DNA of 36,154 nucleotides from B10-G9 sp964627755 (GTDB lineage: Bacteria > Chloroflexota > Anaerolineae > Anaerolineales > UBA11858), in the NCBI GenBank assembly GCA_964627755.1, contig CAZVIH010000101.1, positions 1-36,154 of the forward strand, read 5' to 3'. How positions within the stretch are numbered: the stretch's first letter is position 1; each line of letters begins with the position of its first letter. The notes under the pieces are model-generated. The model did no database searches and was not told the DNA's origin. It saw only the letters and a list, made by a program, of their open reading frames with translations. Positions 25,852 to 34,625 of this stretch are shown one piece after another. The translations under genes and the position numbers were made by a program.

Positions 25852-26064
25852 TGCTCTCCTCAATCTGTGTGCCTACTAATAACCTCCTATATCATATCAG
25901 GAACTGGTGTTCCGGTCTAACCAGTCATTTGGAATCCATGTTTGGTGTGACGGCCTTCCCTGGTTGTTAAGAGCATCTTTTGTTCATACAAATCCTGAGA
26001 AAATTTCCAGACAACTTATGACAAGTTACACAAAAAAACATGACTTACAAACAGGGATAAAAGT

Positions 26065-26070
26065 TATAAT
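26065..26070 (+). promoter_or_regulatory. Probable -10 element of the nfnAB-like operon
   Basis: A perfect TATAAT lies 56 bases upstream of the first gene. The best -35 candidate is ATGACT at 26040-26045, with a long 19-base spacer. No TGn extension is present. Confidence 0.4.
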
Positions 26071-26125
26071 CATAGTGTGCCATAATCAGACTAATCAACT
26101 CTGAACGGATTTCAGGAGTAGACTT

Positions 26126-26971
26126 ATGTACAAAATCGTAAAAAAACAGATTCTCGCTCCAAATATCACCCGATTCAGTGTCGAAGCCCCCGAAGTGGCC
26201 CGATCCAGAAAACCCGGTCAATTTGTGGTCATTCGCGCCGATGAAACCAGCGAGCGGGTTCCATTAACGATCGTCGATTCAGATCCGGAAAAAGGCACCA
26301 TTGATCTGATCATCCAAAAAGCCGGGTTCAGCACAACCTGCCTGGTCAGTTTTGAAGTTGGAGATGGATTTCTGGATGTTCTGGGACCTCTTGGCAGGCC
26401 AACCGATATGGAAAAGTTCGGCACAGTAGTATGTGTTGGAGGAGGTGTTGGCACTGCCGTTTTGTATCCCATTGTCAAGGGATTGAAGGAAGCCGGCAAT
26501 AAAGTAATCACAATTAACGGCGCCAGGAATAAGGAACTGCTCATTCTGGAAGAAGAACTGCGGGCAGTCAGCGACGAGTTAATTGTCACCACCGATGACG
26601 GAAGTTATGGGGTCAAGGGATTTGGGTCAACAGTGCTGCAGGGACTGATAGATGAAAAAAGGAAAATCGACCTGGTTGTTGCCATTGGGCCCACCATGAT
26701 GATGAAAGCGGTTGCAGAAGTGACCCGGCCTTATAAGATCCATACCATTGCCAGTCTGAATGCAATCATGATCGACGGCACCGGAATGTGCGGCGGCTGT
26801 CGGGTTACTGTCGGTGACGAAGTGAAATTTGCCTGTGTGGATGGACCGGAATTTGACGCTCATTTGGTCGATTTTGACGAACAGATCGCCAAACACCACT
26901 ATTACGATCAAGAACAGAAATGTCAGATGGATGCAATCATAGACAAAGCGGAACAGGAGAGAGCAAAATGA
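26126..26971 (+). CDS. nfnA: NfnA-like / SudB-like FAD- and NAD(P)-binding ferredoxin reductase subunit
   Basis: A 281-residue flavoprotein of the ferredoxin-NADP reductase superfamily. The FAD domain (RVPLTIVDSD) and the NAD(P) domain (VVCVGGGVGTAVLYPIVKGLKEAGNKV) are followed by a C-terminal [2Fe-2S]-type cysteine cluster, GMCGGCRV...FACVDGPEFD. Paired with the next gene, it matches NfnAB, an electron-bifurcating NADH-dependent reduced ferredoxin:NADP+ oxidoreductase of anaerobes. Sulfide dehydrogenase and dihydroorotate dehydrogenase electron-transfer subunits are close relatives. The ATGA overlap with the downstream gene indicates coupled translation. Confidence 0.87.
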   Translation: MYKIVKKQILAPNITRFSVEAPEVARSRKPGQFVVIRADETSERVPLTIVDSDPEKGTIDLIIQKAGFSTTCLVSFEVGDGFLDVLGPLGRPTDMEKFGTVVCVGGGVGTAVLYPIVKGLKEAGNKVITINGARNKELLILEEELRAVSDELIVTTDDGSYGVKGFGSTVLQGLIDEKRKIDLVVAIGPTMMMKAVAEVTRPYKIHTIASLNAIMIDGTGMCGGCRVTVGDEVKFACVDGPEFDAHLVDFDEQIAKHHYYDQEQKCQMDAIIDKAEQERAK

Positions 26972-28401
26972 CCGAAGAAAAACGTACCCGCCCTCCCCGT
27001 AAAAAACCAGAACGTGTGCCTCGCCAGGCAATGCCTGTCCGCCCCCCTAATGAACGTAATAAGGATTTTAATGAAGTTGCCCTTGGTTTTACCCCTGAAC
27101 TGGCTCTGATCGAAGCCAAGCGCTGTTTACAGTGCCCCAAGAAGCCTTGTGTGGACGGCTGCCCGGTATCTGTTGACATCACCAGCTTTATCCACCTGGT
27201 TGCGGAAGGCGACTTTATCGGCGCAGCTCAGAAGATCAAGGAAACCAACCTTTTACCTGCTGTCTGTGGACGTGTCTGCCCCCAGGAAGAACAATGTGAG
27301 CAAGTTTGCGTGGTTGGGAAAATTGATGAGCCGGTTGCCATTGGAAGGCTGGAAAGATTTGTGGCCGACTATGAACGGGAACAAGGGGCTGTGGAACTTC
27401 CCAAGGTCGCTCCCTCTACCGGGAAAAAGGTCGCTGTGGTTGGCTCAGGTCCAGCAGGGATCACAGTATCCTATGAATTGCTTCAGGCGGGCCATAAAGT
27501 AACTATATTTGAAGCCCTGCATAAATTGGGTGGTGTGCTGGTTTACGGGATTCCAGAATTCCGTCTACCCAAGGCAATTGTGGCTGCTGAAATTGAAACC
27601 ATTAAAAAAATGGGCGCAGAGATCAAATTGAATATGTTGATCGGCAAAACCAGGACTATTGATGCCCTGTTGGATGAAGATGGCTATGACGCGATATTCA
27701 TCGGTACAGGCGCAGGTCTGCCAATGTTCCTCAATATACCTGGCGAAAACCTGAACGGGATTTCATCAGCCAACGAGTTCCTCACCCGAGTGAATCTTAT
27801 GAAAGCCTACCGAGAAGAATATGTCACCCCTATAAAAGTAGGCAAAAAAGTGGCTGTGATCGGTGCCGGGAATGTTGCTATGGATGCCGCTCGGGCAGCA
27901 AAACGAGTTGGCGGAGATGATGTTGAAGTAAGCATCATCTACCGCCGAGCACGAGACCAAATGCCGGCTCGTGCGGAAGAACTCCATCATGCGGAAGAGG
28001 AAGGTATCATTTTTAACTTGTTGACAAATCCAATCCGTTTCATCGGCAATGAGAAAAACGCAGTTGTAGCGACAGAATGTATCAAAATGGAGCTGGGTGA
28101 ACCTGATGATTCCGGAAGAAGACGCCCAATCCCCATCGAAGGATCTGAACACATTGTAGAAACAGACACAGTGATCGTGGCTTTGGGCACAACACCCCGG
28201 AAATTCATCTCTGAGACCACACCGGATCTAAAAACAAGCAAATGGGGGACTTTCCTGGTTGATGAAGAAACCGGAAAGACCTCAAAAACTGGCGTTTTTG
28301 CAGGTGGTGATATCGTTACCGGTTCCGCTACGGTGATCAAAGCCATGGGTGCAGGACGGGTGGCCGCCAAAGCCATCAACGAATATCTGGCCAGCCTCTA
28401 A
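26968..28401 (+). CDS. nfnB: NfnB-like / GltD-type FAD-NADPH oxidoreductase with 4Fe-4S clusters
   Basis: Start chosen at ATG 26968 (GGAGAG upstream, ATGA overlap with nfnA), although the frame opens earlier. The 477-residue product carries two N-terminal 4Fe-4S cysteine sets (RCLQCPKKPCVDGCPVSVDI and CGRVCPQEEQCEQVC). Then come an FAD-binding GxGxxG motif (VAVVGSGPAGITVSYELL), YGIPEFRLPK, and a second dinucleotide motif (VAVIGAGNVAMDAARAAKR). It is often annotated as homotetrameric NADPH-dependent glutamate synthase (GltA), but pairing with the NfnA-like protein supports an NfnAB complex balancing NADH, NADPH and ferredoxin. A strong terminator closes the operon. Confidence 0.9.
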   Translation: MTEEKRTRPPRKKPERVPRQAMPVRPPNERNKDFNEVALGFTPELALIEAKRCLQCPKKPCVDGCPVSVDITSFIHLVAEGDFIGAAQKIKETNLLPAVCGRVCPQEEQCEQVCVVGKIDEPVAIGRLERFVADYEREQGAVELPKVAPSTGKKVAVVGSGPAGITVSYELLQAGHKVTIFEALHKLGGVLVYGIPEFRLPKAIVAAEIETIKKMGAEIKLNMLIGKTRTIDALLDEDGYDAIFIGTGAGLPMFLNIPGENLNGISSANEFLTRVNLMKAYREEYVTPIKVGKKVAVIGAGNVAMDAARAAKRVGGDDVEVSIIYRRARDQMPARAEELHHAEEEGIIFNLLTNPIRFIGNEKNAVVATECIKMELGEPDDSGRRRPIPIEGSEHIVETDTVIVALGTTPRKFISETTPDLKTSKWGTFLVDEETGKTSKTGVFAGGDIVTGSATVIKAMGAGRVAAKAINEYLASL

Positions 28402-28419
28402 TTTCCCTCGAAAATAACC

Positions 28420-28449
28420 CTAAAAACCCCGGAAATCCGGGGTTTTTAG
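28420..28449 (+). terminator. Intrinsic terminator of the nfnAB-like operon
   Basis: A perfect 13-bp stem (28420-28432 with 28437-28449) has an AAAT loop. The right arm itself runs GGGGTTTTTAG and is followed by TTTAAATT. It is placed just after the nfnB stop and before the gyrA promoter. Confidence 0.88.
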
Positions 28450-28515
28450 TTTAAATTATGCCCCTTTCAAAGGCTTCCAGGAAGGGTCTCTGGAGGGGCA
28501 ATCAGAGGCCCTGAG

Positions 28516-28524
28516 TGGTATAAT
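28516..28524 (+). promoter_or_regulatory. Extended -10 promoter of gyrA
   Basis: TGG-TATAAT with no clear -35. The predicted transcript starts near 28531, about 66 bases upstream of the gyrA ATG. Confidence 0.55.
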
Positions 28525-28596
28525 TGAGGCGAGAGTGCCCCCTTCTTGCAGCACTCATTTTCATTAATATGTTTTGGAAAAAACAAGGGTCAAATT

Positions 28597-31098
28597 ATGG
28601 ATATTGGTGTCGTTCAACCGATCAATATTGATCAAGAAATGCGCTCTTCCTACCTCGATTACGCTATGAGCGTGATCGTCGCCAGAGCTCTTCCGGATGC
28701 CAGGGATGGGTTAAAGCCTGTCCACCGCAGAATCCTCTATGCAATGTATGATATGGGCATCCGCTCCAACAGTTCCTATAAAAAATCAGCCCGTATCGTC
28801 GGTGAAGTGCTGGGTAAATATCACCCCCACGGCGATAGCGCTGTTTACGACTCCATGGTGCGAATGGCTCAAACATTCTCCATGCGTTATCCGATGGTTG
28901 ACGGACAAGGCAACTTTGGATCCATTGACGGGGACCAGCCTGCTGCCATGCGTTACACCGAAGCTCGAATGGATTCCATCTCGGAAGAAATGCTGGCAGA
29001 TATTGACAAGGACACGGTTGATTTTATTGACAACTTTGATGGATCCCTCCAGGAGCCAAACACCCTGCCTGCCCGGCTTCCGAACTTGCTCCTGAATGGG
29101 GCTGCAGGGATCGCAGTAGGTATGGCAACCAATATCCCGCCTCACAACTTGAACGAATTGGCGGCCGGGATCAATCACCTGATCGATAATTACAACACGA
29201 TCGATAAAGTCACAATCGAGGATCTGATCAAGTTTATCCCGGGACCAGACTTCCCTACTGGCGGCATCATCATTGGTGATGAAGGCATTCGACAGGCATA
29301 CGTAACCGGTCGGGGAAGAATCATTCTGCGCGGTCGGGCCCATATCGAGGAAATGGATCAGACCGGGCGCTTTCGGATTGTAATCACTGAAATCCCCTAC
29401 CAGCTTAAAAAGACTACTTTGATCGAACGCATTGCCAGCTTGGTGAGAGAAGATAAGATCAAGGAAATCTCGGATCTGCGAGATGAATCAGACCGGGAAG
29501 GTATGAGCATCGTAATCGAACTGAAACGCTCCGCCCAACCCCGCAAGGTTCTTTTCCAGCTCTACAAATATTCTGCCCTGCAAACCACATTTGGGGCCCA
29601 GATGCTGGCCTTGATCGACGAAGAGCCCGTCCTGCTCTCACTCAAACAAGCCCTGACTTTGTATATCGATCACCGCCTGGATATCATCCAGCGGAGAACA
29701 AAATTCGAACTTAACAAAGCCGAAGCCCGGGCCCATATCCTGGATGGATTGTTAATCGCCCTGGCTGATATTGATGAAGTGATTAAAACCATTCGGGGTT
29801 CAGCCGATACAGAGACCGCTCGTACCGAATTGATGGAGCGTTTTAGATTAACAGAGATCCAAGCACAGGCCATCCTGGATATGCAGCTGAAGAGATTGGC
29901 TGCCCTGGAGCGTCAGAAAATTGAGGATGAACACAAAGAACTAGCACAAAAAATCAAAGAGTTCAAGAGTCTGCTCCGCAGTCAGAAACAGCAGCTAGCT
30001 ACCATCAAGGATGATCTGGCGTACCTGGTAGAAAAATACGGCGATGAACGCCGAACAGATATCGCGCCTGATGCAGAGCAGGATATTGACGAAGAAGACC
30101 TGGTCCAGGACCAATCGATCCTGATCAGCATCACAGAAAGAGGTTATATCAAGCGAGTCATGGCTGGAGCATACCGCTCCCAGAAACGGGGCGGCATTGG
30201 CGTTAAAGGCCACTCTATGCGCGAAGAGGATGAGGTGATGGCGCTCATTCCTGCCCGCACACTGGATACCGTGTTATTCTTCTCGGATCGCGGTAAAGTA
30301 TATTCCTCCAAGGCTTACCATATTCCAGAGGCCAGCCGAACCAGCCGGGGACTTCCGATCGTAAACGTATTGAACATAGATCCCCAAGAGAAGATCACTG
30401 CTATTGTGCCCGTGGCTGATTTCAAAGAAGCCAAATATTGCACCATAGTGACCCAGAATGGGTTGATCAAACGGGTGGATCTCTCTGAGTTTGAATCGGT
30501 CAGACCTTCCGGTTTGATTGCCATGAATCTGAAAGAGGATGATCGCTTGGGTTGGGTCCAGCTTACCAGCGGGAAGGATGACATCATGTTGGTCACCCGG
30601 AACGGATATGCCCTGCGCTTTGAGGAAAAAGAAGTCCGCCCCATGAATCGACCAGCCATGGGCGTTATTGGAATCCGGCTGCGAGAAAAAGACCAGGTCG
30701 TGGGTATGGATATCGTCGAAAAAGGCGGCGATCTGCTGATTATCACTGAAAAAGGGTTTGGTAAACGAACTGCGCTGGATGGATATCCTAGCCGCAGTCG
30801 GGCCACCATGGGTGTATTGACTGTAGATAAAAAAGCCCTGGGAGCCATTGGCACCATCGCTGCTGCCCGGGTTGTACAGCCCGAAGGCGACCAGATTACG
30901 ATCATCTCAGCGGAAGGCACAGTAATGCGCACCAAGGCAGGGACGATCTCCCAGTACAACCGGGTTGCCAGGGGTGTTTCCATCATGCAGATGAGGGAAG
31001 ACGATGTAGTGGTTGCCATCGCCCGTTTTTCTGAACAAGATATGGCGGAAGATGGACTGGAAATACCAGAGGAAGAACCACCAGATACTGAATCTTAG
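28597..31098 (+). CDS. gyrA: DNA gyrase subunit A
   Basis: Start at ATG 28597 (MDIGVVQPINI) with AAGGG upstream; the frame opens earlier at 28546, but that extension is not family-like. The 833-residue type IIA topoisomerase subunit breaks and rejoins DNA during supercoiling. The catalytic Tyr is Y120 in AAMRYTEARM. The quinolone-resistance region reads GDSAVYDSMVRMAQ, with Ser81 and Asp85 of the susceptible form. The C-terminal domain carries a GyrA-box variant at 529-535 (QKRGGIG versus QRRGGKG), which favours GyrA over ParC. The tail is acidic (EDGLEIPEEEPPDTES). gyrB is not adjacent. Confidence 0.95.
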   Translation: MDIGVVQPINIDQEMRSSYLDYAMSVIVARALPDARDGLKPVHRRILYAMYDMGIRSNSSYKKSARIVGEVLGKYHPHGDSAVYDSMVRMAQTFSMRYPMVDGQGNFGSIDGDQPAAMRYTEARMDSISEEMLADIDKDTVDFIDNFDGSLQEPNTLPARLPNLLLNGAAGIAVGMATNIPPHNLNELAAGINHLIDNYNTIDKVTIEDLIKFIPGPDFPTGGIIIGDEGIRQAYVTGRGRIILRGRAHIEEMDQTGRFRIVITEIPYQLKKTTLIERIASLVREDKIKEISDLRDESDREGMSIVIELKRSAQPRKVLFQLYKYSALQTTFGAQMLALIDEEPVLLSLKQALTLYIDHRLDIIQRRTKFELNKAEARAHILDGLLIALADIDEVIKTIRGSADTETARTELMERFRLTEIQAQAILDMQLKRLAALERQKIEDEHKELAQKIKEFKSLLRSQKQQLATIKDDLAYLVEKYGDERRTDIAPDAEQDIDEEDLVQDQSILISITERGYIKRVMAGAYRSQKRGGIGVKGHSMREEDEVMALIPARTLDTVLFFSDRGKVYSSKAYHIPEASRTSRGLPIVNVLNIDPQEKITAIVPVADFKEAKYCTIVTQNGLIKRVDLSEFESVRPSGLIAMNLKEDDRLGWVQLTSGKDDIMLVTRNGYALRFEEKEVRPMNRPAMGVIGIRLREKDQVVGMDIVEKGGDLLIITEKGFGKRTALDGYPSRSRATMGVLTVDKKALGAIGTIAAARVVQPEGDQITIISAEGTVMRTKAGTISQYNRVARGVSIMQMREDDVVVAIARFSEQDMAEDGLEIPEEEPPDTES

Positions 31099-31205
31099 CT
31101 GAAACCAGGATCTGGAGCCCGGGAGAGATGCGTCTATCTTTGTTCTTCGATTGAAGTGAAATTATTTCTTGATAGCCAAGGATTTCGCGTCCCGATACGA
31201 ATAAA

Positions 31206-31238
31206 AAAAGAAGGTTTCCAGATTGGAAACCTTCTTTT
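31206..31238. terminator. Bidirectional intrinsic terminator between gyrA and a convergent small gene
   Basis: A perfect 15-bp stem (31206-31220 with 31224-31238) has a three-base loop GAT. It carries an A-run on the left and TTTT on the right, so it can stop transcripts from both sides. Confidence 0.85.
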
Positions 31239-31256
31239 AATGGATAGGCATAGATA

Positions 31257-31469
31257 CTAAAATGGAAGCGATATTTTCCCTGTTACCAGAAGGCAAAAAG
31301 CCGCCAGGATGGTCGCGGTCAGAAATAATAAGAAGGCCAGCACAAACCGCTGTCCCGGAGTCATTCCCAGGAACTGCTTTTTAGGGGCTTCAACCGGTTC
31401 TCCCCACACATCATCTTCAGAAAAGTCAAAATCGTCATCCATCTCATTGCGGATATTATCTAAGGACAT
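31257..31469 (-). CDS. Small single-pass membrane protein of unknown function
   Basis: A 70-residue product starting at ATG 31469, with AAGGGAG about eight bases upstream. The N-terminal half is acidic (EMDDDFDFSEDDVW). One membrane segment follows (about 41-62, FVLAFLLFLTATILAAFCLLVTG) after the block KKQFLGMTPGQRF. It lies 48 bases downstream of birA on the same strand, so it is probably in the birA transcript. Function unknown. Confidence 0.75.
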   Translation of the reverse strand: MSLDNIRNEMDDDFDFSEDDVWGEPVEAPKKQFLGMTPGQRFVLAFLLFLTATILAAFCLLVTGKISLPF

Positions 31470-31517
31470 CGGAATACTCCCTTGGAATTACAATCCTTTT
31501 CCTAGTGTAGCTTATTT

Positions 31518-32315
31518 TCAGGATCTGTCAACCAGCCGGAGCTGGATCTCACCAGAGTGATATTCGGTTTCCTGTCCAGCCTCAGAAATCAGGATCAGGG
31601 ATCCGTCATCACTGATGCCCAGCACTTCTCCCTGGCCTCTCAACCCCCTCTCCGTGGTCAAATTGACCTTCTGCCCCTTAAAAGCCAACATCGAATTCCA
31701 GGCCTGGATAAATGAGGGTTCAACCAGCCTGGAATACCATTTAATTAAGGATCCCATAATTTGGGTCAGAAGCTTCAGGCGGGAGATCTCTTTTCCTGCA
31801 GCCTCTTCGAGTGAGATAGCCGGGAAATTTAATTGCTGAGGGGGAGGAACAGAACCCCGGGCGACATTCACCCCAATCCCCAGAACCACATCCGTGAGGA
31901 GACATCCATTCCACCGGACATCAACCAGCACACCGGCGGCTTTTTTCCCTTCCACCAGTACATCGTTGGGCCATTTGATCTCTGCTGGCAGAGCATAAAT
32001 TTCTCTCAGGACTTCCACAACCGCAACCGGGGCAAGTCCACTTAATATACTCAGGGTCTCCGGTTGGAGCCTGCCCGGTTCTGGATACAGGATCCAGCTC
32101 AAAGCCAGTGCTTTACCAGCCCGGGTGATCCAACTCCGTCCCAACCTGCCTTTACCCTCAGTTTGCGAATCAGCTATTACCAGTGAAAATGGCGGTGCAC
32201 CAGCCTTGATCTTCTGCTCCGCTACAAGGTTGGTAGAACCCACTTCCGAAAAAAGGTAAATATCGCCCAATGGCAGGTGGGTAAGGTGTTCTTTCCAGAT
32301 AGGAATATCCATCAA
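31518..32315 (-). CDS. birA: Biotin-[acetyl-CoA-carboxylase] ligase (class I, no DNA-binding domain)
   Basis: A 265-residue enzyme that attaches biotin to carboxylase carrier proteins via biotinyl-AMP. The biotin/ATP loop is GKGRLGRSW (54-62). KWPNDV (114-119) carries the family Lys and Asp, and the GVLVDVRW and VVLGIGVNV strands follow. The C-terminal SH3-like cap is present (NLTTERGLRGQGEVLGISDDGSLIL). The N-terminal helix-turn-helix of the E. coli repressor-type BirA is absent, so it should not act as a repressor. The start could be either of two adjacent ATGs. Confidence 0.93.
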   Translation of the reverse strand: MMDIPIWKEHLTHLPLGDIYLFSEVGSTNLVAEQKIKAGAPPFSLVIADSQTEGKGRLGRSWITRAGKALALSWILYPEPGRLQPETLSILSGLAPVAVVEVLREIYALPAEIKWPNDVLVEGKKAAGVLVDVRWNGCLLTDVVLGIGVNVARGSVPPPQQLNFPAISLEEAAGKEISRLKLLTQIMGSLIKWYSRLVEPSFIQAWNSMLAFKGQKVNLTTERGLRGQGEVLGISDDGSLILISEAGQETEYHSGEIQLRLVDRS

Positions 32316-32443
32316 TTAATCTTGCTCCAGATAATATATCATAGTGAAGGATCCTTAAAAATCCAGATATTACTAACAATATCACAATAATCAGGCTTGC
32401 TCAATTAAACCCCGGACCCCGGATCTTTCTCCAGATTAAAAAA

Positions 32444-32471
32444 GATACGGTTTCCTCAAGGAAACCGTATC
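32444..32471 (-). terminator. Intrinsic terminator of ftsH
   Basis: A perfect 12-bp stem (32444-32455 with 32460-32471) has a four-base loop. On the - strand it is followed by TTTTTTAATCT. It lies about 30 bases past the ftsH stop. Confidence 0.88.
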
Positions 32472-32501
32472 CATATTAGCTGATATTTTATCTTCTATCT
32501 A

Positions 32502-34361
32502 CTAATTTTTAACCGGCATACCACCGTTTTTCGGTTCAGGAATCGGGAACATCTCTCCCAGCTCCTTGGCATCGACGGTTTCCTGCTCGAGTAGTTTCGC
32601 TGCTAGTGTATCAAGAACATCGCGGTGCTCCAGGAGGATATCCTTTGCCCGCTTATAAGCGGCCACGACCAATTCTTTTACTTCTTTATCGATCTTCTCT
32701 GCCACAGATTCAGAGTAATCTCGCTGTTCTGTGAATTCTTTACCCAGGAAGACCATTTCATCTTTTTTGCCATAGACCATCGGGCCCAGTTCCGAACTCA
32801 TACCCAGTCTGGTGACCATTTCCCGGGCTAACTTTGTTACCCGTTCTAGGTCATTTGAAGCCCCTGAAGTAATATCGCTGAATACAATTTCCTCTGCAGC
32901 CCTGCCTCCCAGCAAACTCACCATATCGGCCAGGATTTTATTCCTGGAGACCAGGGTGCGATCATTTTCAGGAAGTATCAGCGTATACCCGCCAGCTTGA
33001 CCGCGGGCGATGATGGAAATTTTGTGAACTGTATCCGCCTCAGGAAGTGAACGGGCTGTGATCGCGTGACCAGCCTCATGGTAAGCAATGATCTGCTTTT
33101 CCACATCGCTGATCAATCGGCTTTTACGTTCCGGTCCTGCGATTACACGTTCAATTGATTCCTGGAAATCAGTCTGTTCAATGACTTTCTTCTCTCGCCT
33201 GGCAGCCAGGATGGCGGCCTCATTGATCATGTTTTCCAGATCAGCACCTACAAATCCGGGGGTGCTTTTGGCAAGAATCTTCAAGTCCACGTCAGGTGCC
33301 AGTGGTTTTCCCCTAGCATGAACCTCGAGGATGGCTTCCCGGCCGACCATATCTGGACGATCCAGGATCACACGCCGGTCAAACCGACCAGGGCGCAGCA
33401 ACGCCGGGTCCAGCACATCCGGGCGGTTGGTAGCAGCAATGATGATCACATTGGTGTCCGTGTCAAAACCATCCATTTCAACCAGGATTTGGTTTAGAGT
33501 CTGCTCACGTTCATCGTGGCTTCCGCCTAACCCAGCGCCTCGGTGGCGCCCAACTGCGTCAATTTCATCCACGAATACGATACAGGGTGAGTCACTTTTT
33601 GCTTTATCAAAAAGGTCCCGGACGCGGCTGGCGCCGACACCTACGAACATTTCTACAAATTCGGATCCGGAAATGGAATAAAACGGTACACCTGCCTCTC
33701 CAGATACAGCTTTAGCCAGCAGCGTTTTTCCAGTACCAGGCGCCCCCATCAGCAGTAAACCTTTGGGAATTCGAGCGCCAAGGGCAATGAATTTTTCGGG
33801 TTCCCGTAAGAATTCGACCACCTCAAAGAGCTCTTCCTTGGCTTCTGGGATTCCGGCTACATCATCAAAGGTCACGGTGGGATTATCTCCAGTGAATTTC
33901 CTGGCCTTGGATTGGCCGAAATTCATCGCAGCAGAACCTCCACCTCGTGCCTGCCGGAAGACAAACCAGAATAATCCAGCTATCATGATAAAGGGCAAAA
34001 TATAACCCAGGATATTAATTATGCCAAACCAGGTGCTGGGTGGTTGAATCTCAATGTTTACGTTATCGGGACTGAGATCCTCAACGGAAACGCCCAGCTG
34101 TGTCAGTTGTTCCACAAAGGTCGCATCCGGTTCTTTATGGGAAATCCCTTCCGAGCCGTCCGCATAAAAAAGCTCCAGTTCATCTTCATTAACAACAACC
34201 CGATTTAGCCTGCCGTCAATGATCTGCTGGGCAACCTCACCAATGGTTATATTCTCGGTAGCAATAGACTGCTGGCGGACAGCATAAAATACCAGGATGA
34301 TGATCCCGATAAAAACCAGCATATATACAATTGATTGTCGATTATTTGATCCAGAATCCAC
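32502..34361 (-). CDS. ftsH: ATP-dependent zinc metalloprotease FtsH
   Basis: Start chosen at GTG 34361 because GGAGG sits about five bases before it; an upstream in-frame ATG at 34418 adds a Cys-rich non-family segment. The 619-residue membrane AAA+ protease degrades misfolded membrane proteins and regulators. Membrane segments are at about 11-28 and 112-136. Walker A is GAPGTGKT (206-213), Walker B is DEID (265-268), the SRH includes NRPDVLDPALLRPGRFDR, and the zinc site is HEAGH (428-432). Length is normal. The transcript ends at its own terminator before birA. Confidence 0.95.
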   Translation of the reverse strand: MDSGSNNRQSIVYMLVFIGIIILVFYAVRQQSIATENITIGEVAQQIIDGRLNRVVVNEDELELFYADGSEGISHKEPDATFVEQLTQLGVSVEDLSPDNVNIEIQPPSTWFGIINILGYILPFIMIAGLFWFVFRQARGGGSAAMNFGQSKARKFTGDNPTVTFDDVAGIPEAKEELFEVVEFLREPEKFIALGARIPKGLLLMGAPGTGKTLLAKAVSGEAGVPFYSISGSEFVEMFVGVGASRVRDLFDKAKSDSPCIVFVDEIDAVGRHRGAGLGGSHDEREQTLNQILVEMDGFDTDTNVIIIAATNRPDVLDPALLRPGRFDRRVILDRPDMVGREAILEVHARGKPLAPDVDLKILAKSTPGFVGADLENMINEAAILAARREKKVIEQTDFQESIERVIAGPERKSRLISDVEKQIIAYHEAGHAITARSLPEADTVHKISIIARGQAGGYTLILPENDRTLVSRNKILADMVSLLGGRAAEEIVFSDITSGASNDLERVTKLAREMVTRLGMSSELGPMVYGKKDEMVFLGKEFTEQRDYSESVAEKIDKEVKELVVAAYKRAKDILLEHRDVLDTLAAKLLEQETVDAKELGEMFPIPEPKNGGMPVKN

Positions 34362-34467
34362 AAAAACCTCCGTTGGGCAAAAGCCCAGTGCACCAAAAGA
34401 AAGGCAGCCGGCACACATTGCTGTAAATATTCCAAATTAATTTGCTTCATTTTAGGGAAGCAGAGAC

Positions 34468-34476
34468 ATTATACCA
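34468..34476 (-). promoter_or_regulatory. Extended -10 promoter of ftsH
   Basis: On the - strand, TGG-TATAAT forms an extended -10; no good -35 is visible. The predicted start is near 34461, giving a leader of about 100 bases before GTG 34361. Confidence 0.55.
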
Positions 34477-34511
34477 ATCCACTTCGGGCTTGGATATCCA
34501 TCAAAACACAA

Positions 34512-34532
34512 TTAATATTAGTCTAATATTAA
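34512..34532. promoter_or_regulatory. AT-rich perfect palindrome, possible operator
   Basis: Two 10-base half-sites (TTAATATTAG and CTAATATTAA) flank a single T, giving a 21-bp perfect inverted repeat with no G/C-rich stem and no T tail. It lies in the ftsH-MerR intergenic gap, about 50-70 bases upstream of the predicted ftsH transcript start. This arrangement suits a dimeric regulator rather than a terminator. The cognate protein is unknown. Confidence 0.5.
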
Positions 34533-34625
34533 GTATCCATCCCATTAATGGATCTGATTGAAAGTTCTGGTCACGGAATGAGATCCGCCATCCGATTTTG
34601 ATCCAGATTACCTGAAAAATCGCTC

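Noticed and set aside
25907..26104. 65-codon + strand frame before nfnA
   Set aside because: It has no Shine-Dalgarno site, is not protein-like, and overlaps the probable nfnA promoter.
26627..27031. 134-codon antisense frame across the nfnA/nfnB junction
   Set aside because: It spans two well-supported genes on the other strand and shows His/Phe-rich shadow composition with no start signal.
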